From an uncultured Rickettsiales bacterium (GTDB lineage Bacteria > Pseudomonadota > Alphaproteobacteria > Rs-D84): DNA of 8,376 nucleotides. Every line of letters starts with the position of its first letter. Positions within the stretch are counted from its first letter, which is position 1. The translations under genes were made by a program, and so were the position numbers. Positions 1 through 5,920 of this stretch are shown here, in pieces. Below the pieces are notes generated by a model. The model was not told the DNA's origin. It made no database searches and saw only the letters and a list, made by a program, of their open reading frames with translations. The stretch covers positions 1 through 8,376 of the forward strand of contig UROD01000030.1 of assembly GCA_900549365.1 (NCBI GenBank). The letters are read 5' to 3'.

Positions 1-288
1 CTCGTCCACCAGCGCAACCCCATTTGCAGTAATTGTCCCAGAATACTTGGGCTGTGATGCCGTTTGACGTGGCACTTGGTATGAATATGAACGGCTGCCA
101 ACAACCTGTTTGCTGCCCGATTGGCCGACATATTTCGTGTACCCTTGGGATTGATATTGCGTATAACCAATTTGGTTTGCATTGGGCGCAGATGTGCGCT
201 GATAGTACGCTGGGGCCCCCTCGGTCGCGGCATACGCCGTAACAGACACAAAAAGACCACCCAAAAAAGGTATAATTCCTGACTTCAT
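1..288 (-). CDS. Secreted Tyr/Gln/Ser-rich protein of unknown function, N-terminal fragment (runs off left edge)
   Basis: Reading the minus strand from the ATG at 288 gives 96 uninterrupted codons to the window edge. The first 20 residues look like a signal peptide: a Lys at position 2, a hydrophobic core (IIPFLGGLFVSV) and an Ala-rich cleavage site (TAYA|A). The mature part is polar and rich in Tyr, Gln, Ser and Gly (for example YYQRTSAPN, GYTQYQSQGYTKY, SRSYSYQVPRQ), with no cysteine after the signal. Upstream there is only a weak purine stretch (AAGAAAAAGAA), but an extended -10 box lies close by at 306-314. I do not recognise the family. The composition suggests an envelope or surface protein with a disordered start, which is inference. 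It is transcribed divergently from the hemW operon. The true C-terminus lies outside the window. Confidence 0.75.
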   Translation of the reverse strand, partial: MKSGIIPFLGGLFVSVTAYAATEGAPAYYQRTSAPNANQIGYTQYQSQGYTKYVGQSGSKQVVGSRSYSYQVPRQTASQPKYSGTITANGVALVDE

Positions 289-305
289 TTCTTTTTCTTG
301 GGCTT

Positions 306-314
306 ATTATATCA
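306..314 (-). promoter_or_regulatory. Extended -10 promoter element for the left-edge secreted protein
   Basis: The minus strand reads TGATATAAT, a perfect TATAAT with the upstream TG of an extended -10. It would start transcription near 299, about 11 nt before the ATG at 288. No good -35 is visible at 17 nt (the position is T-rich), which is tolerated in extended -10 promoters. Confidence 0.5.
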
Positions 315-351
315 TAAATTTTGCATACAAAAAAGAGTTTTCATTTATTGC

Positions 352-379
352 TTGCGCACTGCGTGATGCGCGGTACAAT
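352..379 (+). promoter_or_regulatory. Putative promoter of the hemW-M13 operon
   Basis: TTGCGC (352-357) and TACAAT (374-379) are separated by 16 nt. The expected transcription start is at about 386-387, which is the A of the chosen hemW ATG, so the message may be leaderless. A weaker alternative pair lies upstream (TTGCAT at 321-326 and TTTATT at 344-349) and would leave a short leader. Confidence 0.4.
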
Positions 380-386
380 GCAAAAT

Positions 387-1442
387 ATGACAAATCCGCA
401 TAATCTTTACATTCATACCCCCTTTTGCATGTCCAAATGCAATTATTGTGCATTTTTTTCGCGCGCGTGCAGTGCCCCCGATTGGGACGCATTCGCAGAC
501 GGCATTTTGCATGAAATTGAATTTTGGGGACAACGCATGGGACGAATTTCTGTGCCGACCGTGTTTTTTGGCGGTGGGACGCCATCGCTGATGCCAACAA
601 AAATATTTGGCCAGATTATGAATGCACTGCGCACAAATTTTGATTTAATGCCTGACGCTGAAATTACATTGGAATCAAACCCAAAGACACTGGACAAAAC
701 ACGACTGTGTGAATTTGTAAATTTTGGTGTAAACCGTTTGTCTGTCGGCGTTCAACGATTAAATGACAAAACTTTGCAATTTTTGGGACGCACGCACAGT
801 GTACACGACGCATTGGAACTGTTGGACACTGCACACAAATGTGAACTGCGCCTGAATGCGGACTTTATTTACGGATTGCCGTGCGACACCCCAGACAGCG
901 TTATGCAAATGTGCAAAGACATAAATACACTGGGGTTGCATCATGTATCAATGTACGAATTGACCATAGAACCCAACACGCCATTTGGACATATGAATTT
1001 AGAAATGCCATCAAATGATGCCATGGCAGATATGTACACAATCATTGGCGAAAATTTATCAATTCCACGTTACGAGGTATCAAACTATGCCACCGCAGGC
1101 GACGAATGTCGTCATAATCAAAACATATGGGACGGCGCACCATATATTGGTATTGGACGTGGGGCGGCGGGACGGCCATATATCCAAAACGTGTGGTACG
1201 AACAGACCGGTGGCGATATTCAAATGCGCCCACTATCAACCGATGCACGCGCAACAGAAAAAATCATAACTGGTATGCGCACTATGCGTGGGGTCTGCAA
1301 AACCGACGATGTGATGAAAATTATAAACACAGAATACGTACGAACACATCCCGAATTGATATCAGACACAGGCAACAGAATTTGCACCACTAAAAAAGGT
1401 ATTTTAATTCTGGACGATTTATTGGTAAACTTGTGCAACTAG
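387..1442 (+). CDS. hemW: Radical SAM protein HemW (heme chaperone, formerly 'oxygen-independent coproporphyrinogen III oxidase-like')
   Basis: The product is 351 residues and matches HemW along its whole length. C14, C18 and C21 in FCMSKCNYCAF form the CxxxCxxC site for the radical SAM [4Fe-4S] cluster. The residue after the next position is Phe, not the fourth Cys of true HemN, which points to HemW. GGGTPS at 62-67 is the SAM-binding Gly-rich motif. Other family signatures are ESNP (96-99), GVNRLSVGVQ (114-123), NADFIYGLP (157-165), YELTIEPNTP (190-199), YEVSNYA (229-235) and HNQNIW with YIGIGRGA (243-260). HemW proteins bind heme and deliver it to respiratory enzymes in the cytoplasm or at the membrane. 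The ATG at 387 places the protein start six residues before LYIHTPFC, as in known HemW proteins. Longer in-frame starts (TTG 321, ATG 366, ATG 378) add residues unlike the family, and none has a Shine-Dalgarno. At 351 residues it is somewhat compact for the family. It is the first gene of an operon with the M13 peptidase. Confidence 0.92.
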   Translation: MTNPHNLYIHTPFCMSKCNYCAFFSRACSAPDWDAFADGILHEIEFWGQRMGRISVPTVFFGGGTPSLMPTKIFGQIMNALRTNFDLMPDAEITLESNPKTLDKTRLCEFVNFGVNRLSVGVQRLNDKTLQFLGRTHSVHDALELLDTAHKCELRLNADFIYGLPCDTPDSVMQMCKDINTLGLHHVSMYELTIEPNTPFGHMNLEMPSNDAMADMYTIIGENLSIPRYEVSNYATAGDECRHNQNIWDGAPYIGIGRGAAGRPYIQNVWYEQTGGDIQMRPLSTDARATEKIITGMRTMRGVCKTDDVMKIINTEYVRTHPELISDTGNRICTTKKGILILDDLLVNLCN

Positions 1443-1451
1443 GTAAAAAAA

Positions 1452-3446
1452 ATGAAAAACAAAATGTTAAATATAATTGGGATTGTTGCGGTTATTGTCG
1501 CATGCGTTGCCGCGCACCATTTTACAAAGCAAAGGAAGGTTATTATGAACGCAGGAATACAAACGACAAATATGGACACAACCGTTCGCGCAGGCGATGA
1601 TTTTTATAATTTTGCAACTGGCGGTTGGCGCAAATCGCACCCTATTCCAGATGACTATACGCGCTATGGCGTGTTTGAGGTATTGCGCGACACAAACCTG
1701 AAACGCGTGCGTGAAATTGCAGAAAATGATAATGGGAAAATCGGTACACTGTATAAAATCGCAATGAACACTGAACGCCTGAATGCCGACAAGACCGCGC
1801 CCGTTGCCGCACAGTTGGCCGAAATAGATGCAATTAAATCTGCCACAGAATTACCGGCATTCTTGGGTCGTATGCATCGCACAACATCGGCATTCTGGGG
1901 CGATGGTGTTGGTCTGGACGAAACAGACAGCACGCATTACCTGTATAACATTGGCCAAGGCGGTTTGGGACTGGCGCGCGATTATTATTTTGATACAGAT
2001 GAAAAAACTGTTCAAATTCGCAAAAAATATTTAGAGTTTATAAACAAGCAGATGAAAAATTTTGGCGTCGCAGTTGATTCAAAAAAATTATATGAATTGG
2101 AACTGCGCATGGCGAAATCATTTTATCCAAAAGAAAAATTGCGCGACCCGCACGCAAACTATCACAAAATGACGATTGCAGAAATAAAAGAACGCTTTCC
2201 AAATTTTGATTGGGACGCATATCTGGCGGCACGTGGCGCAACAGCGGCACAACAAATCAATATTGCCCAACCAGAAGCAATCGCAGAATCAATCGCTATT
2301 TTGAACGACACAGATTTGAACTTGATAAAAACATATCTGAAATATCAAATTGTGTGCGATGCAGATACCTTGCTGGACGATGCAACATATGAAATTTCAT
2401 TTGATTTTTATAATCGCACCATGGCGGGCCAGAAAGAACCTAAGCCACGCTGGAAACGCGCGGTATCATTACTGGACGGCACACTGGGCGAAGAAATTGG
2501 TCGTCTGTATGTTCAGCAATATTTCCCCGCAGACGCCAAAGCACGTATGCAAAAGTTGGTAAAAAATTTGCAGCGTGCATTGGGTATGCGTATTGAAAAT
2601 TTGGAATGGATGTCTGACGCGACCAAGGCGCAGGCACTGAAAAAACTGGGCACATTTCACGCAAAAATTGGATACCCAGATAAATGGCGCGACTATTCCA
2701 AATTGAACATTGATGCGAACGCATCGCTGTGGGAAAATATGTTGGCGGTATCTGCATTTGAAGATGAATTTTGGCTGAATAAAATTGGCGCAGAAAAAGA
2801 CCCGACATTGTGGTATATGAATGCACACGAAATCAACGCATACTATGACCCATCAACGAACGAGGTTTGTTTCCCTGCGGGAATTTTGCAATACCCATTC
2901 TTTGATATGGCAGCAGACGATGCGTTTAACTATGGCGCAATCGGCAGTATTATTGGCCATGAAATGACGCATGGATTTGATGATTCTGGTCGTCATTTTG
3001 ATGCAAATGGAAATATGACTGATTGGTGGACAGCGGATGATGCCCGCGGTTTTGATGAACGCGCAAACGTATTGCGTGCATATTTTGATAAGATTGTAAT
3101 TGCGGGCGACGTACACGCAAACGGCACGTTTACACTGGGCGAAAATTTGGCGGACTATGGTGGTATTACAGTATCATTTACAGCATATAAAAATTTTGGG
3201 TTAGCATCAAATGATGTCGACGGGTACACCGCCGACCAGCGTTTCTTTATCGCATACGCGACATCTTGGGCACAGAATATTCGTAGTGACGAAGAATTAC
3301 GCCTGACCAAGATTGACGAACATTCGTTGGCAAATAATCGTGTAAATGGCATATTGCCACATATTACAGCATGGTACGACGCATTTGGTATTACCCCACA
3401 TGACCGGTTATACGTCGCCCCAGAAAACAGAATTAAACTGTGGTAA
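1452..3446 (+). CDS. pepO: M13-family zinc metallopeptidase (neprilysin/PepO-like), membrane-anchored or lipoprotein
   Basis: The product is 664 residues, the usual size for bacterial M13 endopeptidases, which cleave peptides outside the cytoplasm. Residues 1-21 form an export signal with a hydrophobic core. I15-V16-A17-C18 fits a lipobox, so it may be a lipoprotein; a simple anchor or cleavage after A21 is also possible. The N-terminal family motif is MDTTVRAGDDFYNFATGGW. NAYY (462-465) followed by FPAGILQYPFF is the substrate-binding strand. Catalytic residues are present: H503-E504-x-x-H507 (HEMTH), third zinc ligand E564 and D568 in ENLAD, and H624 and R630 in HSLANNR, equivalent to neprilysin His711 and Arg717. 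The protein ends in Trp, as family members do. It begins 9 nt after hemW with only a weak AGG in front. A second in-frame ATG at 1545 (residue 32) has a much stronger ribosome site. A terminator follows immediately. The symbol pepO is by family resemblance. Confidence 0.93.
   Translation: MKNKMLNIIGIVAVIVACVAAHHFTKQRKVIMNAGIQTTNMDTTVRAGDDFYNFATGGWRKSHPIPDDYTRYGVFEVLRDTNLKRVREIAENDNGKIGTLYKIAMNTERLNADKTAPVAAQLAEIDAIKSATELPAFLGRMHRTTSAFWGDGVGLDETDSTHYLYNIGQGGLGLARDYYFDTDEKTVQIRKKYLEFINKQMKNFGVAVDSKKLYELELRMAKSFYPKEKLRDPHANYHKMTIAEIKERFPNFDWDAYLAARGATAAQQINIAQPEAIAESIAILNDTDLNLIKTYLKYQIVCDADTLLDDATYEISFDFYNRTMAGQKEPKPRWKRAVSLLDGTLGEEIGRLYVQQYFPADAKARMQKLVKNLQRALGMRIENLEWMSDATKAQALKKLGTFHAKIGYPDKWRDYSKLNIDANASLWENMLAVSAFEDEFWLNKIGAEKDPTLWYMNAHEINAYYDPSTNEVCFPAGILQYPFFDMAADDAFNYGAIGSIIGHEMTHGFDDSGRHFDANGNMTDWWTADDARGFDERANVLRAYFDKIVIAGDVHANGTFTLGENLADYGGITVSFTAYKNFGLASNDVDGYTADQRFFIAYATSWAQNIRSDEELRLTKIDEHSLANNRVNGILPHITAWYDAFGITPHDRLYVAPENRIKLW
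1533..1547 (+). promoter_or_regulatory. Internal ribosome-binding site and alternative ATG in the M13 peptidase gene
   Basis: AGGAAGG (1533-1539) lies 5 nt before an in-frame ATG (1545-1547). It is much stronger than the AGG in front of the 1452 start and matches the AGGAAGGA used by the Cys-repeat gene in this window. Initiation here would make a 633-residue enzyme that lacks the export signal but keeps the complete catalytic domain. Confidence 0.5.
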
Positions 3447-3470
3447 AAACGGGGCAATGCCCCGTTTTTT
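3447..3470 (+). terminator. Rho-independent terminator of the hemW-M13 operon
   Basis: The stem ACGGGGC / GCCCCGT with an AAT loop is followed by a run of six T. The A-rich 5' flank can extend the stem. It begins directly after the TAA stop of the peptidase gene. Confidence 0.9.
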
Positions 3471-3473
3471 AGA

Positions 3474-3501
3474 GCATAGATAATAGAACATAGAGAATAG
3501 A
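3474..3501 (+). repeat. Heptamer tandem repeat, 4 units of NNATAGA
   Basis: ATAGA occurs at 3476, 3483, 3490 and 3497 with an exact 7-nt period, and the two intervening bases vary (GC, TA, AC, GA). It lies just after the operon terminator and before the dispersed repeat. No function is evident. Confidence 0.8.
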
Positions 3502-3505
3502 TTTG

Positions 3506-3522
3506 GTGCGCCAACGGCGCAC
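3506..3522. repeat. Perfect 7-bp hairpin 5' of repeat copy A
   Basis: GTGCGCC, an AAC loop, then GGCGCAC. No T tract follows on the plus strand, so it is not an obvious terminator. A hairpin of different sequence but the same layout (3-nt loop) sits 5' of copy B at 7583-7595, which suggests that it belongs to the repeat element. Confidence 0.6.
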
Positions 3523-3527
3523 TTGAT

Positions 3528-3595
3528 TTATTTACTGGATTGCCACGCTGCGCTCGCAATGACAGTATTTCTGGGACGCAGTCCGCAGGCGACAC
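3528..3595 (+). repeat. Dispersed repeat, copy A (68 bp)
   Basis: This block matches 7598-7665 at 66 of 68 positions, with no gaps. It includes an imperfect inverted repeat (ATTGC...GCAAT) and a small hairpin (GGAC-GCA-GTCC). The minus strand translates to the spurious peptide RAQRGNPV seen in many bacterial genomes carrying this kind of element. It lies in the convergent gap between the M13 operon and the Cys-repeat gene, 57 nt after the operon terminator. It encodes no protein I can support. Confidence 0.85.
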
Positions 3596-3614
3596 GGGTG
3601 GCTGGATGCGGAAT

Positions 3615-3644
3615 AAAAAACGCCCCGTCTGGGGCGTTTTTTTT
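3615..3644 (-). terminator. Rho-independent terminator of the Cys-repeat gene (bidirectional)
   Basis: CGCCCC and GGGGCG pair across a 4-nt loop, flanked by A6 on the left and T8 on the right, so the structure works on both strands. On the minus strand it begins within the stop codon of the upstream gene. On the plus strand it would act as a backup for the hemW-M13 operon. Confidence 0.9.
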
Positions 3645-5739
3645 ATTTACTGGTGATTGCAACAACCCATTGGTTGGCATTCAACGTAATATCATCAGGC
3701 GTCCCCTCCACACCATTGACGCTCATGCACGTTCTGATGGTCGGCAAGCATGCGTTTATAGCCAATTTGTTATTTGCACTCAACTTTGGTTTAGATTCTG
3801 CAACATTTTCACTGCTGCAAACTGCTGTGCCGCATGTATTCTTGTCTGCGTCATAATTATTTTGCGCTAAGCACGATGTTATATCAGATATACAACTTTC
3901 TGCATAGTTGGCGATAACCGTATCTTGCTTTGACTTTATCTGAACCAACGTACGTTGCAGGTATTCCTTGATAACATTGTTGATTGGTTGATATTCCGCA
4001 TTCTGGCCACTGCCCTTGTATGTAACGTCCTGACACTTATTCAGAACAGACATGCACATACCAAGGTTCTTGCCATTTTTCTTGTCGTAATAACCAATCT
4101 TGTACTGCAAGAATTCTGACATACTGGTCGATGGTTTTTGCGCAGATATTTCTGTCACGGTCTTTTCAATATAATCACTCAATGTACCTGTTTCTGTGCT
4201 GGTACCCCATGCATCTTTGTTTTCCCCATATTTCCAAGTAGCATATAACGCACCTTTGCTGTTGCCAGATTTACCAGGGGTGCTGCCAACAACAATTTTA
4301 CCGTTAACAATGTATTTACCCGATGGGTCCAGACAGTTTTCATAATCAGAACCACATACAAAGTCGTCTTGCATACATGAATCCAATGCATTGATGCACC
4401 CGCGCAGGTCATACGTATTTTTCTGTTGTGCAACCAGCAGACGCGCCTTTTGCAAAACACTCTTGGCATTGCGGACGGTCGCCGTCATTTGGTCATTGGA
4501 ATCCGTCAAACTGCGTTCATATGCGATACACTGTTTATCAATTTCCAAATCGTACGCATTTGTCACAACCGACGCATCAACCCCCTTGGCGGTGCAACTG
4601 TTCAGTACAGACGCCTTGCAACGTGCACTGGCGGTTTTGTACAACTGTTCGCCACGTTGGTTGCTGATACTGTTCGTGCCAGACGTTGTGTTCAAGAAAG
4701 AGCTTAGGTCAAATCCAGTGCTGCTGATAGAGAAATCCAACAATCCCGACAAATCCAAACTGATACCAGAATCAGTTGATGTTGCACTGCCCGATTTTAC
4801 ACTGATAATCGCATTTTTAATCTTGTCCAAATCGTTTTTCAACTGGGTATTATCACTGGTCTTTTGCATTTCCAGTTCCGCCGCAGTTTGCGTGAACAGG
4901 GTTTCCACCTCGTCCGCGGACAGACCGATGTACTGAATCTTTTGTGCGACATCTTGCAGGTCTTCGGTTGCCTGTTTCAATGCAGTTTCGGTCTTTTCAT
5001 AATTCTTCAAGTTGGCACTGCAACTGCAACGGCCCTGATTGTCGTCCAGAACGTTACAGAAATTATCCATACATGTTTGATACTGCGCCTTGCAGAAATC
5101 GGTCATTTCGGCCAATTCTTCGATGGCACTGGTATCCGTTGTGGCAGACGCCGTCGCGGTCGTAGATGTCGCGGTTGATGCCGTTGTCATACGAATTGTC
5201 GGCACACGTTTTGTCGCGCTATTCACACGCATACCAACACGCCCCGTGTACAGTGGTGTATTTACCGTATCTGTTTGAACAATAGACGCGCGTGCAGCCG
5301 TGCCAGCGGTTGGCACATTGCGACGCACAGAAACCGTCTTGGCCGCGTTATCGGCCGCAGTTGCACGGGCCGCATTTTTTGTTTGCGCAGTGCGCGATGC
5401 CGCCGCACGCGTTGTCGCAACCGATGTGCGCGCCGCAACGATACGCCCCGTATTATTATTGCGTGCAGAAATTGTCCGCGACGAAGACGAATTGTTTGAT
5501 ACGCCACGCGATGACGCAATGCGCGCACCGGCGTTTCGTGGGCTGACCGCAGTATTTTTCACAGGCGTGGCAGGTAAAACATCAACAACTTCGTCCGCGA
5601 CAGCATCATCTGCAACGTCATCGGCATCAATGTCCGTATCGGCATACTCAATTACGTCTTCGTAATAATACGATGGCGCAACCTCAGCAAATGCGGGCAA
5701 TACCAGCAGTCCACTTAATACAGCAATCAATCTCTTCAT
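3643..5739 (-). CDS. Exported cysteine-repeat protein of unknown function
   Basis: The product is 698 residues. I chose the ATG at 5739 because it has AGGAAGGA 10 nt upstream and starts a clear signal peptide (MKRLIAVLSGLLVLPAFA|E). After the signal come an acidic Asp-rich segment (27-55), a basic low-complexity region rich in Ala, Thr, Arg, Ser and Asn (about 60-180), and a Thr/Ala/Ser linker (184-205). From 216 onward there are 20 cysteines. Six pairs are exactly C-x6-C: 216/223, 448/455, 462/469, 562/569, 616/623 and 664/671. One pair is C-x7-C (374/382). Several share the pattern C-xx-hydrophobic-xxx-C-[M/L]. Segments at about 243-312 and 395-445 look like coiled-coil helices. The even number and regular spacing of Cys suggest disulfide-stapled helical hairpins in the periplasm or on the surface, which is inference. 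I recognise no enzymatic motif. The gene is monocistronic, with its own promoter and terminator. Confidence 0.85.
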   Translation of the reverse strand: MKRLIAVLSGLLVLPAFAEVAPSYYYEDVIEYADTDIDADDVADDAVADEVVDVLPATPVKNTAVSPRNAGARIASSRGVSNNSSSSRTISARNNNTGRIVAARTSVATTRAAASRTAQTKNAARATAADNAAKTVSVRRNVPTAGTAARASIVQTDTVNTPLYTGRVGMRVNSATKRVPTIRMTTASTATSTTATASATTDTSAIEELAEMTDFCKAQYQTCMDNFCNVLDDNQGRCSCSANLKNYEKTETALKQATEDLQDVAQKIQYIGLSADEVETLFTQTAAELEMQKTSDNTQLKNDLDKIKNAIISVKSGSATSTDSGISLDLSGLLDFSISSTGFDLSSFLNTTSGTNSISNQRGEQLYKTASARCKASVLNSCTAKGVDASVVTNAYDLEIDKQCIAYERSLTDSNDQMTATVRNAKSVLQKARLLVAQQKNTYDLRGCINALDSCMQDDFVCGSDYENCLDPSGKYIVNGKIVVGSTPGKSGNSKGALYATWKYGENKDAWGTSTETGTLSDYIEKTVTEISAQKPSTSMSEFLQYKIGYYDKKNGKNLGMCMSVLNKCQDVTYKGSGQNAEYQPINNVIKEYLQRTLVQIKSKQDTVIANYAESCISDITSCLAQNNYDADKNTCGTAVCSSENVAESKPKLSANNKLAINACLPTIRTCMSVNGVEGTPDDITLNANQWVVAITSK

Positions 5740-5749
5740 AGCGACAAAA

Positions 5750-5757
5750 TCCTTCCT
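5750..5757 (-). promoter_or_regulatory. Ribosome-binding site that fixes the start of the Cys-repeat gene
   Basis: The minus strand reads AGGAAGGA, 10 nt before the ATG at 5739. It decides against the longer in-frame reading that starts at 5817, whose extra 26 residues precede the signal peptide. Confidence 0.8.
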
Positions 5758-5768
5758 AATTATCAATG

Positions 5769-5797
5769 ATTTTATCATAATAGGGGCAACCGCGCAA
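5769..5797 (-). promoter_or_regulatory. Putative promoter of the Cys-repeat gene
   Basis: On the minus strand TTGCGC (5797-5792) and TAAAAT (5774-5769) are separated by 17 nt, and the -10 has an upstream TG (TGATAAAAT). Transcription would start near 5762, leaving a leader of about 23 nt that holds the ribosome site. Confidence 0.5.
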
Positions 5798-5871
5798 ACA
5801 AAAAAACTAATTTTCACACATATTCCAAATATTTTTATACCAAAGATTATTATCTTTTTTAATGAAATTTC

Positions 5872-5901
5872 TTGTCTTGTTTGTTTTTATTGTACTATAA
5901 T
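5872..5901 (+). promoter_or_regulatory. Putative promoter of the PLD lipoprotein gene
   Basis: TTGTCT (5872-5877) and a perfect TATAAT (5896-5901) are separated by 18 nt. The predicted start is near 5908, immediately before the AGAGG ribosome site at 5909-5913. This gives a very short leader of about 13 nt. Confidence 0.6.
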
Positions 5902-5920
5902 CCACGCCAGAGGTTAAAAA

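Noticed and set aside
387..1442. Annotation of the radical SAM gene as HemN coproporphyrinogen dehydrogenase
   Set aside because: The cluster motif is CxxxCxYCAF, with Phe where HemN has its fourth Cys, and the length and downstream motifs follow HemW.
3155..3595. Minus-strand open frame of 146 codons containing LSLRAQRGNPV
   Set aside because: It is the read-through of the dispersed repeat and the antisense of the M13 gene end. It has no ribosome site, and this peptide is a known spurious translation of such repeats.
4391..4936. Plus-strand 181-codon open frame opposite the Cys-repeat gene
   Set aside because: It is antisense to a gene with a good start, signal peptide and regular Cys spacing. 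It has no plausible ribosome site or domain.
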